Below are positions 1 to 5,247 of a DNA stretch of 5,247 bases, piece after piece; position 1 is the stretch's first letter, and each line of letters begins with the position of its first letter. The position numbers and the translations under genes are program-made. The stretch spans positions 1 through 5,247 of the forward strand of contig JACCXE010000435.1 of assembly GCA_013697265.1 (NCBI GenBank), in the 5' to 3' direction. Source of the DNA: Actinomycetota bacterium (lineage in GTDB: Bacteria; Actinomycetota; Acidimicrobiia; Acidimicrobiales; JACCXE01). Below the pieces are notes generated by a model, which searched no databases, had not been told where the DNA came from, and saw only the letters and a list, made by a program, of their open reading frames with translations.

Positions 1-689
1 AGTTCGCGCAGGCCGGCCACCGCTACCGCGGCGTCGGCCAGCTGGAACTGCACGGCCTGGAACGTGGCGATCGGCTTGCCGAACTGGATGCGGTTGTTCA
101 CGTGATCCACGGCGAGTTCAACGGCCCGGTCGGCTGCGCCGAGGATCTGCCAGCTCGTCAACGTGAGCGAGCGCAACACGTCGCCGCTCGCGTCGCCCGC
201 TTCGCCAACACCGCCTGCTAACTCGAGATCTGCCACGAACGGCCCCAACCGCCCGAACTGGGTTCCGTCCGGCGCTGATTCAGCGCCGGAATGCACCCGG
301 TTCGCAGATTTGGCGGTGCCATCGATCGCCGCGACGCGCCACGTGTCGAAGAGGTCGCCGTGATCGACGCGGGCGCGGTCGGGGGGCACAACCGCGAACG
401 GCAGGTTGTCGCCGGCGCGGTCGCGCAGCAACACGGCGACTACGGGATACGCGAGCACGACGCGTCCCGCTTCCTCGCACAACGCGGCCGCGGCGGCGAG
501 CGTGTCGGCGTCGTCGCGGGGGTCCAACTCGTCAATTCCGAGGGCGGTCAACGTGGACGCGACTTCTCCGCTGCGGCGCGACGGGTCCTCCTCGGCCGCG
601 CGCGCTGCGTCCACCCCACCGAACGCCAGAAACGCCTTGCGGGCGGTGGCGCCGAACTCGACGGCGTCGTCGGGCAAAACGGGGTTCAT
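1..689 (-). CDS. Acyl-CoA dehydrogenase, small (beta-like) subunit, 3' end cut by window edge
   Basis: Reading from ATG at 689-687 gives 229 complete codons without a stop to the window edge, so the C-terminus is missing. The start (MNPVLPDDAV) overlaps the stop of the large-subunit gene as ATGA, implying translational coupling. The clearest signature is the C-terminal-domain motif RIQFGKPIATFQAVQ at residues 200-214, the acyl-CoA dehydrogenase RxQFGxPIxxFQ signature that contacts FAD across the subunit interface. It is preceded by a helix, QILGAADRAVELAVDH, at 181-196. The motif lies at about residue 200, against about 270-280 in ordinary 380-400-residue enzymes, so the N-terminal and middle domains are strongly reduced and no xxxGSD FAD motif is visible. 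By alignment with the large subunit, the catalytic-glutamate position is Ser179. This resembles the short partner of heterotetrameric FadE pairs of actinobacterial steroid side-chain degradation. Inference: a non-catalytic partner that completes the FAD site. The family call is firm; the substrate is unknown. Confidence 0.88.
   Translation of the reverse strand, partial: MNPVLPDDAVEFGATARKAFLAFGGVDAARAAEEDPSRRSGEVASTLTALGIDELDPRDDADTLAAAAALCEEAGRVVLAYPVVAVLLRDRAGDNLPFAVVPPDRARVDHGDLFDTWRVAAIDGTAKSANRVHSGAESAPDGTQFGRLGPFVADLELAGGVGEAGDASGDVLRSLTLTSWQILGAADRAVELAVDHVNNRIQFGKPIATFQAVQFQLADAAVAVAGLRE
268..290. repeat. Perfect 23-base inverted repeat inside the small dehydrogenase gene
   Basis: Two 11-base arms, TCCGGCGCTGA and TCAGCGCCGGA, are exact reverse complements separated by a single T at 279. 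The next pair outwards (267/291) does not match. It encodes part of the loop S-G-A-E-S-A-P-D (about residues 134-141) in the degenerate middle domain, a poorly conserved stretch. It is followed by no T-run on either strand, so it is not a typical intrinsic terminator. It could be a protein-binding palindrome, an mRNA hairpin, or chance in G+C-rich coding DNA. Confidence 0.8.
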
Positions 690-1867
690 CGTGGCCCAGT
701 CTGCGCGAGCAGGTCTTTGCTCACGATCATGCGCTGCACCTCGATGGTGCCCGACGCGACCGTGGCCGCCTGCGCATAGCGCCAGTGGTCTTCAATCGCG
801 CCGTGCAACGGCGCGCTGGCACCGGCTTCGAGGCTGTGATCCTCTATGGCTTGGAACAACAGCTCGGCTACGGACTGATCGCACTGTGTCACCGCGATGC
901 GCGCCGCGCTCGCCATTACGTCGGGCGACGGTGCCTTGCCTCCCGAGCCGGCGGGCTCGCCCGTTTCTTGCGCCCGCACGGTTCTGTACGCGAGAAGCCG
1001 CGCCACGCGCACTTGGATCAGTGCCCGCGCCCACTGCGCATGCAACGACGCCGGCAGCTCGATCCACACCGGCGCCAGCTCGGCGCCGAGCGCGGACAGC
1101 AGGCGCTCGCACCGCGCGTACCGCGCGATACCGACGCGCTCGTGCGCCAGCGCCCGGCGGATCACCGACCATCCCCCACCGATCTCGCCGAGCACCGATT
1201 CAGGGCCGGCCCATGCATCGTCAAAGAACACTTCGTTCAAATGATGGGGGCCGAGCATGGATTTGATCGGGCGCACAGTGATGCCGGGCGTATCCATCGG
1301 CACCAGGAACATCGTGATGCCCTCGTGGCGTTCGCCTTCGCCGACGCGGGCCGCCAGCACGCACCACTGCGCCATGCCGGCGTAGCTCGTCCAGATCTTC
1401 TGTCCGTTGATGCGCCACCCGTCGCCATCTTCGGTGGCCCGGGTTTTCAGGGAGGCGAGGTCGGAGCCGGCGTCGGGCTCGCTGAAGCCCTGGCACCAGA
1501 TCACGTCGCCCGCCGCGATCGCGGACAGGTGCTGCTGCTTCTGGGCGTCGGTGCCGAAGGCCATGATCGCGGGGCCCACCCAGTTCAGGCCCATGTACTG
1601 CGCGCCGCGGGGCTCGTGATGGGCCCACATTTCCTCGCGCACAACGGTCTGCTGCCAAACCGATCCGCCCCCGCCGCCGTATTCGCTTGGCCAGGCAACG
1701 GTGAGCAGGCCCTGATCGGCCAAGGTCTTGCAGAACGCCTGCGTGACGTCGAGATCCTTCGGGTCGGACGTGAACGCACCCAAAAAGCCTTCAGGGATGT
1801 GCTCGGCGATCAGGGCGCGCAGGCGGGTACGAAGGGCGTCTGCTTCCTCGCCTAGATCGAAATCCAT
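686..1867 (-). CDS. Acyl-CoA dehydrogenase, large (catalytic) subunit, FadE-like
   Basis: A complete 393-residue flavoprotein of usual family length that would catalyse alpha,beta-dehydrogenation of an acyl-CoA, passing electrons to electron-transfer flavoprotein. The N-terminal helical domain spans about 1-120, with AWPSEYGGGG at 58-67. The middle beta domain carries the FAD/substrate motif WCQGFSEPDAGSD (124-136) and WRINGQKIWTS (151-161). The C-terminal helical domain ends with SGTIEVQRMIVSKDLL (372-387). Glu243 in ALAHERVG sits where isovaleryl-CoA dehydrogenase and steroid ChsE4/FadE26-type enzymes have their catalytic base; the alternative position before the terminal GT motif is Ser372, not Glu. 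The RxQFGxPI motif expected about 20-35 residues after Glu243 is absent (that stretch reads LGAELAPVWIELP). This suggests it needs the adjacent small subunit to complete its FAD site. The ATG at 1867-1865 is supported by GAGGGG five bases upstream. It is the first gene of the operon and overlaps the small-subunit gene as ATGA. Similarity to steroid FadE enzymes is by eye; the substrate is not determined. Confidence 0.95.
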   Translation of the reverse strand: MDFDLGEEADALRTRLRALIAEHIPEGFLGAFTSDPKDLDVTQAFCKTLADQGLLTVAWPSEYGGGGGSVWQQTVVREEMWAHHEPRGAQYMGLNWVGPAIMAFGTDAQKQQHLSAIAAGDVIWCQGFSEPDAGSDLASLKTRATEDGDGWRINGQKIWTSYAGMAQWCVLAARVGEGERHEGITMFLVPMDTPGITVRPIKSMLGPHHLNEVFFDDAWAGPESVLGEIGGGWSVIRRALAHERVGIARYARCERLLSALGAELAPVWIELPASLHAQWARALIQVRVARLLAYRTVRAQETGEPAGSGGKAPSPDVMASAARIAVTQCDQSVAELLFQAIEDHSLEAGASAPLHGAIEDHWRYAQAATVASGTIEVQRMIVSKDLLAQTGPR

Positions 1868-1872
1868 GCCAT

Positions 1873-1878
1873 CCCCTC
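1873..1878 (-). promoter_or_regulatory. Ribosome binding site of the large dehydrogenase subunit
   Basis: On the minus strand the bases GAGGGG end five bases before the ATG at 1867-1865. This is a good Shine-Dalgarno match at normal spacing and fixes the start. It is the only clear one in the window; the other internal gene starts rely on stop-start overlaps. Confidence 0.7.
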
Positions 1879-1882
1879 AAAG

Positions 1883-3313
1883 TTGACACGAACGTTAGTT
1901 GGTACGGTGCCGCCTGTGCCCAGCCCCAAACCGGCCGTTATTGCTGATGTTTTTGCGGCCGCTGACCCGTCTCGCGAGGCATTGGTCACCTGCTCGACCC
2001 GCCTCACATACGCGGAATTGGACACACTGTGCGCAAAGGCCGCGGGCGCGCTCGCCGCGACGGGCGTGAGGGCCGGCGACCGTGTCGCGGCGTCGCTGCC
2101 CAACGATGCCGAGGTGGTCGCGGCCTTTCACGGGGCGATGCGGCTCGGCGCGATCTGGGTTGGCATCAACAAGGCGCTGGCGCCGCCCGAGAAGAAGTTC
2201 ATGATCGATGACGCCGGCGCATCGCTGTTCCTCGACGACAACGACGCGCTTCGTGACGCGATCGCGTCGACCGATCCCGTCGACGCCGTCGAGGTCGACC
2301 CCTTCGCGCCCGCCGGTATCGCGTATACGAGCGGCACCACCGGTTATCCGAAGGGCGCAGTGCATAGCCAGTACAACCTGATGATGCCGGGCCGCGTGTT
2401 GGCCGAGGCGCGCGGGTGGGATGCCACACTGCGCAAGGGCGATTGCCTGCCCCTCACGATCCTCAACATGATCGTGTTGACCACGCTCACGGTTGCGCAG
2501 ACCGGCGGCACGTGCGTCGTGATGGACCGCGTCGACGCCGAAGGCGTGGCCGAATGGATCCGCAACGAACAGGTCACGGTGTGGAACGGACCGCCGGCGC
2601 TCCTGCACTCGTTGGCCCACAACGCCGCCGTCGCCGCCTCGGACCTCGCGTCGCTACGCGAGGTGTGGACCGGCGGAGCGGACTGCCCTGAAGCGATCCG
2701 ACGCGCGTTCGAAGAAAAATTCGGGCTGCCGATCCTCGCTACCTACGGACTGACCGAGGCACCCACAGTCGTGGCGATCGATCCGCCCGGCGGGCCCCAC
2801 GTCGACGCGGCCAGCGGCCAGGTCTTGCCTCACCTCAAAGTGCGTATCGCCGACGACGAGCAAATCTGCGTGTCCGCGGCCGATGATCGCTACCGGTCGA
2901 TGCTCGGCTACTGGAACCGCGCCGACGCGACCGCCGAAGTGTTAGTTGACGGCGAGCTGCGCACCGGCGACGTCGGCTTCGTCGACGACGATGGATACCT
3001 GCACGTGCGGGACCGAAAGAGCCTCGTGATCATCCGCGGCGGCGCCAACGTTTACCCAGCCGAGGTCGAGCGGGTACTGCAAGCCTTCGACGGAGTCGTC
3101 GCGAGCGCCGTGGTGGGCGTGGCCGACGAACGCCTGGGCGAGCGCGTTGTCGCACTGATCGAAGGCAACGTCGACCAGGACGCCTTGCGCACGTACTGCC
3201 TGTCCAACCTGGCCAAATACAAGGTGCCCGAGCGCTTCGTGTTCGTTGACGCGTTTCCCCGCAACGCGATGAACAAGATCATCCGCAAAGACCTGTCCGG
3301 CCTGTTGCTCTAG
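1883..3313 (+). CDS. Acyl-CoA synthetase / AMP-dependent ligase (ANL superfamily), compact form
   Basis: A 476-residue adenylate-forming enzyme that would activate a carboxylic acid to acyl-AMP and then acyl-CoA. Core motifs occur in order: LTYAELD (41-47); P-loop YTSGTTGYPKG (148-158); YGLTE (288-292), which contacts AMP; RTGD (360-363), whose Asp binds the ribose; hinge RDRKSLVIIRGGANVYPAEVE (376-396); and the C-terminal PRNAMNKIIRK with the adenylation lysine at Lys465. The residue before that lysine is Asn464, where most relatives have Gly. At the A4 region, usually PLFH, the sequence is PLTI (190-193), so the common aromatic/His pair is replaced. The protein is shorter than the usual 500-550 residues, mainly because the segment between about 118 and the P-loop is compact. 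Start is uncertain: TTG 1883 opens the frame, but GTG 1907 or GTG 1916 would also retain the whole fold, and none has a good ribosome binding site. Divergent from the dehydrogenase operon and convergent with the SDR. Acid substrate unknown. Confidence 0.94.
   Translation: MTRTLVGTVPPVPSPKPAVIADVFAAADPSREALVTCSTRLTYAELDTLCAKAAGALAATGVRAGDRVAASLPNDAEVVAAFHGAMRLGAIWVGINKALAPPEKKFMIDDAGASLFLDDNDALRDAIASTDPVDAVEVDPFAPAGIAYTSGTTGYPKGAVHSQYNLMMPGRVLAEARGWDATLRKGDCLPLTILNMIVLTTLTVAQTGGTCVVMDRVDAEGVAEWIRNEQVTVWNGPPALLHSLAHNAAVAASDLASLREVWTGGADCPEAIRRAFEEKFGLPILATYGLTEAPTVVAIDPPGGPHVDAASGQVLPHLKVRIADDEQICVSAADDRYRSMLGYWNRADATAEVLVDGELRTGDVGFVDDDGYLHVRDRKSLVIIRGGANVYPAEVERVLQAFDGVVASAVVGVADERLGERVVALIEGNVDQDALRTYCLSNLAKYKVPERFVFVDAFPRNAMNKIIRKDLSGLLL
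1888..1903. promoter_or_regulatory. Candidate operator: imperfect palindrome between divergent genes
   Basis: ACGAAC and GTTGGT form an inverted repeat with 5 of 6 pairs matching around the spacer GTTA. It overlaps the possible minus-strand -10 TAACGT and lies just upstream of GTG 1907. Size, symmetry and position suit a TetR-type repressor of fatty-acid/CoA metabolism genes, a class commonly found at such loci. No regulator gene lies in the window and I do not recognise the motif as a known KstR or KstR2 site. Confidence 0.35.
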
Positions 3314-3320
3314 TCAGGGA
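3314..3320. other. Seven-base convergent junction without visible terminator
   Basis: The synthetase stop (TAG 3311-3313) and the SDR stop (TGA on the minus strand, 3323-3321) face each other across seven bases. There is no room for an intrinsic terminator between them, and I see no strong stem with a T-run in the adjacent coding ends. The two transcripts probably overlap at their 3' ends or stop by Rho. Confidence 0.6.
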
Positions 3321-4103
3321 TCAGATCGACCGCAGGGTGCCGCCGTCCACGGCGAGGGCGGCGCCGGTGATGAACGACGCGCGCTCGGAACACAGGAACA
3401 CGATGGCGTCGGCGATCTCGCTGGGCTGGGCCATGCGCCGTTGCGCCACGCGCATGCGTTCCAACATGCGCGTCATCACCTCGTCGACGGTGTCGCCCGA
3501 GCGCTGCGCCGCTGCGGCTGCGTTGTCGAGCACCGACTCGGTAATCGTGATGCCCGGCACGACACAGTTGCTCAGCACACCATGCCGCGCGTACTCCTGC
3601 GACAGGGACTTGCTCAGATTGAGCATGGCGGCCTTCGCCGCGGAGTAGGCCGCGAACGCCTTGTCGGCCTCGATGCCGTCAATCGACGACACGTGCACGA
3701 GCCGGCCCCAACCACCGGGGCGCATCGCGTTCGCGGCGGCGACGGCGAGGCGGGCGGCCGAGAAGAAGTTGCGGTCGAAGGCCTGCTGCCAATCGTCGGG
3801 CCGCAGATCTTTCAGGAACTGGGCCGACGTGCCGCCCGCATTGTTGACGAGGATGTCGACGCGCCCGAACACCCGCTGGCACTCGGCGACGATCGCGTCG
3901 GCCGCGGCGGGCGCCTCGACGTCGGCGACGAACGGCGTCGCGTCGTGACCGATCTCGTTGGCCTCAACGTCGAGGGCATCGACGTCACGTCCGCACAACA
4001 ACACGTGCGCGCCTTCGGCCGCCAGCGCGTTCGCGGTGGCGCGGCCGATGCCGCGCGAGGCGCCGGTGACGATGGCGGCGCGTCCGCTGAGCCCGAGCTC
4101 CAT
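3321..4103 (-). CDS. Short-chain dehydrogenase/reductase (classical SDR, FabG-like)
   Basis: A complete 260-residue cytosolic NAD(P)-dependent oxidoreductase, typical length for classical SDRs. The Rossmann glycine motif is TGASRGIG (13-20). Arg39 in CGRD at the end of the second strand is a feature often linked to NADP(H) preference. Asp61 (ADV) contacts the adenine, and NNAGG is at 87-91. The catalytic tetrad is Asn112, Ser140, Tyr153 and Lys157, with the usual 13-residue Ser-Tyr spacing and YSAAK for YxxxK. VVPG (181-184) and the C-terminal FITGAALAVDGG (244-255) are standard. All catalytic residues are present, so it should be active. The ATG at 4103-4101 shares one base with the amidohydrolase stop (TAATG), indicating coupled translation; no separate ribosome binding site is seen. 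The name FabG would be misleading, because catabolic hydroxyacyl-CoA, sterol and alcohol dehydrogenases share the same motifs. Substrate unknown. Confidence 0.95.
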   Translation of the reverse strand: MELGLSGRAAIVTGASRGIGRATANALAAEGAHVLLCGRDVDALDVEANEIGHDATPFVADVEAPAAADAIVAECQRVFGRVDILVNNAGGTSAQFLKDLRPDDWQQAFDRNFFSAARLAVAAANAMRPGGWGRLVHVSSIDGIEADKAFAAYSAAKAAMLNLSKSLSQEYARHGVLSNCVVPGITITESVLDNAAAAAQRSGDTVDEVMTRMLERMRVAQRRMAQPSEIADAIVFLCSERASFITGAALAVDGGTLRSI

Positions 4104-4972
4104 TAGAGGCGGTACACCCGCTCGGCGTTGGCGGCGAACAACTTGTCGCGCGATTCGTCGTCAAGGCCCTCAGTCAGGGCCGTGAACGTTGCGAAGAGTT
4201 CGTCGAGCGTGCCGTGCATGCCGTCGACGGGAAAGTTGCTGGCGAACATGCAGCGGTCGACTCCGAACGCTTCGATGGCGTGCTCGGTCCAGGGCCGGAA
4301 CGCGTCGACACTCATCGAACCCAACGGCATGGCCAGGCCGCTCAACTTGCACACCACGTTGTCGCCCGCCGCAGCGAGCGCATCGATGCCCGCTTTCCAC
4401 TCGGCGAACTCTTCGTCGGAGGCCGACCGGGGCCAGCCCGTGTGTTCGACGACCACGGCCAAGTCGTCGTGGCCGGCGAGCCCAACGGCTGCGACTGCGA
4501 GTTGGTCGGTCTTGCTCATCAGCTCAAACACGAGGTTGCGTTCGGCCAGCGCCCGTAACACCTCGGCGTCGGGCAATGGCTCGGTGAACTGGCCCATCGG
4601 GCGCACGCCCCGAAAACGCGACGCCTGCATTTGCTTATCGATCAGCTCCACCGCCTCGCCGATGGAATCGGCGGGCGGCAACCCGCCGATGATCGCGTCG
4701 GGGTGGCCGTCAGCATCGGCGCGTGCATCGAGGGCCAGCGTCTCGTCTACCGAGTGCCTCCCCGTCGCCGCCGCGACGTTCACCAACTTCTCCACGTTCC
4801 AGCCCGCCGACTCGGCCTTGTACGTGCCCACGTCGAACAACCGGTTCATGCCGGTGGTGTCGCCCATGTTCAGCTGCTGACGCCCCGATAGGTACGGGTA
4901 CCAGTCGGTGCGGGCCGGGTCCCACAGATGTACGTGGCAGTCCACGATGCGAACAGGTCGCCGGTCTGTCAT
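4103..4972 (-). CDS. Metal-dependent amidohydrolase, TIM-barrel (amidohydrolase 2 / COG3618 type)
   Basis: Read from ATG 4972-4970, a 289-residue protein matching the usual 270-300 of this family. That ATG overlaps the upstream stop as ATGA and places the first barrel strand at residue 8; longer in-frame starts add 54 Arg-rich residues overlapping the upstream gene and are rejected. The N-terminal metal motif is DCHVHLWDP (11-19; His13, His15). FRGVRPMG (120-127), VVVEHTGWPR (173-182; His177) and CKLSGLA (208-214) follow the family strand pattern, and the last motif is CMFASNFPVDGMHG (241-254). In that last motif Asn246 replaces the metal/catalytic Asp found in GSDWP-type members; I recall SNFPVD as a variant of this subfamily, but it bears on activity. 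Relatives include L-fuconolactonase, sulfomuconolactonase and pyrone-dicarboxylate lactonase, so lactone hydrolysis is a reasonable guess, with decarboxylation or C-C cleavage possible. Middle gene of a coupled operon with the SDR downstream. Confidence 0.93.
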   Translation of the reverse strand: MTDRRPVRIVDCHVHLWDPARTDWYPYLSGRQQLNMGDTTGMNRLFDVGTYKAESAGWNVEKLVNVAAATGRHSVDETLALDARADADGHPDAIIGGLPPADSIGEAVELIDKQMQASRFRGVRPMGQFTEPLPDAEVLRALAERNLVFELMSKTDQLAVAAVGLAGHDDLAVVVEHTGWPRSASDEEFAEWKAGIDALAAAGDNVVCKLSGLAMPLGSMSVDAFRPWTEHAIEAFGVDRCMFASNFPVDGMHGTLDELFATFTALTEGLDDESRDKLFAANAERVYRL

Positions 4973-5247
4973 CGCGCGCCGATCGCCTCGCGTAGGACGT
5001 CGTCGAGCCAGGGCGGAAGGGCGGGTCCGCCGAAGCTGATGCTCGTGCTCGGCCGCGGGTGGCTGCGCAACCCGAACCATCCGTGGCCAACCACGAACTC
5101 GGCGCCCGACAAGGCCGGCGCTTCCGCGCTGCACAACAACTGCGTGGCCAGCGCGGCGATCGTCACGTCGTCGGGCAGCTCGGCGCTCACAACGAATGCG
5201 GCCACGCGGTCATCGCTAGCTTTGAGGGCGGAACGAGCGTGCTGCGC
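4969..5247 (-). CDS. Unidentified protein, C-terminal 92 residues only
   Basis: The frame is open from the right edge of the window to TGA at 4971-4969, giving 92 residues with the N-terminus missing. I do not recognise the family. The fragment is mixed, with an Ala/Leu-rich helical segment (VTIAALATQLLCSAEA) and a Gly/Pro-rich stretch (VVGHGWFGLRSHPRPS, then FGGPALPPWLDDVLREA), and has no evident membrane span or metal cluster. The coding call rests on three points: the ATGA overlap with the amidohydrolase start, G/C-rich third positions in this frame, and no stop across the whole fragment. A GTG at 5205-5203 could be a start, but the frame continues upstream without a stop, so the gene probably begins outside the window. 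It likely shares the pathway of the amidohydrolase and SDR through the operon. Confidence 0.7.
   Translation of the reverse strand, partial: AQHARSALKASDDRVAAFVVSAELPDDVTIAALATQLLCSAEAPALSGAEFVVGHGWFGLRSHPRPSTSISFGGPALPPWLDDVLREAIGAR

Larger units (their letters stand above)
1868..1906. promoter_or_regulatory. Very short divergent promoter region (dehydrogenase operon / acyl-CoA synthetase)
   Basis: Only 15 bases separate the dehydrogenase ATG from the most upstream synthetase start (TTG 1883), or 39 if translation begins at GTG 1907. Both promoters must therefore overlap each other or the flanking coding sequence, or the synthetase mRNA is leaderless. On the minus strand TAACGT (1897-1892) fits the actinobacterial -10 pattern TAnnnT and would place a transcript start roughly 18 bases before the dehydrogenase ATG. 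No convincing -35 box is visible for it. No clear -10 is seen for the plus-strand gene. Promoter positions are inferred. Confidence 0.45.

Noticed and set aside
406..1266. Plus-strand open frame of 286 codons spanning both dehydrogenase genes
   Set aside because: Low-complexity Ala/Arg/Ser product, spans the junction of two real minus-strand genes, and has no ribosome binding site or domain.
785..1855. Long plus-strand open frame opposite the large dehydrogenase gene (356 codons)
   Set aside because: It is antisense to a gene with clear family motifs. The product is Arg/His/Ala-rich with no recognisable domain, as expected for shadow frames in G+C-rich DNA.
1883..1888. TTGACA resembling a consensus -35 box for the plus strand
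   Set aside because: No -10-like hexamer lies 16-18 bases downstream (about 1905-1912 is G+C-rich), and the hexamer may itself overlap the start codon of the synthetase.
1895..2620. Minus-strand open frame opposite the synthetase (241 codons)
   Set aside because: Arg/Gly/His-rich shadow of the synthetase reading frame; no motif seen.
3441..4106. Plus-strand open frame opposite the SDR gene (221 codons)
   Set aside because: Arg/Gly/Val/His-rich shadow of the SDR, whose catalytic residues are all on the minus strand.
4165..4181. GGCCCT / AGGGCC inverted repeat with a 5-base loop in the amidohydrolase gene
   Set aside because: Only six pairs, no T-run, inside conserved coding sequence; expected by chance at this base composition.
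4128..4880. Plus-strand open frame opposite the amidohydrolase (250 codons)
   Set aside because: Ser/Ala-rich shadow product without a domain; the opposite strand has clear metal-binding motifs.
4973..5134. Upstream extension of the amidohydrolase by 54 residues
   Set aside because: The extension is Arg/Pro-rich, unlike the family N-terminus, and would overlap the upstream gene by over 160 bases. ATG 4972 gives the normal length and an ATGA junction.

Overview
The window looks like chromosomal DNA from a high-G+C bacterium, most likely an actinobacterium. The base composition is strongly G+C-rich, third codon positions are mostly G or C, and genes are packed with 1-4 base overlaps. The gene content is also of the actinobacterial lipid/steroid-catabolism type: paired acyl-CoA dehydrogenase subunits, an acyl-CoA synthetase, a short-chain dehydrogenase and an amidohydrolase. 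The lineage within Actinobacteria cannot be fixed from sequence reading alone.

Layout. Bases 1-1867 (minus strand) hold two acyl-CoA dehydrogenase genes joined by an ATGA overlap: a 393-residue large subunit (686-1867) and a small subunit that runs off the left edge (1-689). Bases 1868-1906 are a very short divergent control region with a ribosome binding site for the dehydrogenase operon and an imperfect palindrome that could be an operator. Bases 1883-3313 (plus strand) encode a compact acyl-CoA synthetase. It converges, after a 7-base gap, on a minus-strand operon read from the right edge: an unidentified gene cut by the window edge (4969-5247), an amidohydrolase (4103-4972) and an SDR oxidoreductase (3321-4103). 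These are joined by ATGA and TAATG overlaps. No stretch over about 40 bases lies outside a gene. I see no RNA gene, CRISPR array, mobile element or clear terminator.

How the genes may work together. The synthetase would activate a carboxylic acid to its CoA thioester and the two-subunit dehydrogenase would introduce an alpha,beta double bond. The SDR could oxidise a hydroxyl or reduce a ketone, and the amidohydrolase could open a lactone or another hydrolysable ring. This fits catabolism of a bulky acid (steroid, terpenoid or similar), but the substrate is inferred, not shown.

The most informative observations are three. The two dehydrogenase subunits are complementary: one keeps the catalytic glutamate and the other keeps the FAD-interface RxQFGxPI motif. 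A perfect 23-base inverted repeat lies inside the small-subunit gene. The divergent promoter is crammed into about 40 bases. I found no sign of a defence or mobile system; apart from these details it is an ordinary but functionally unassigned catabolic locus.
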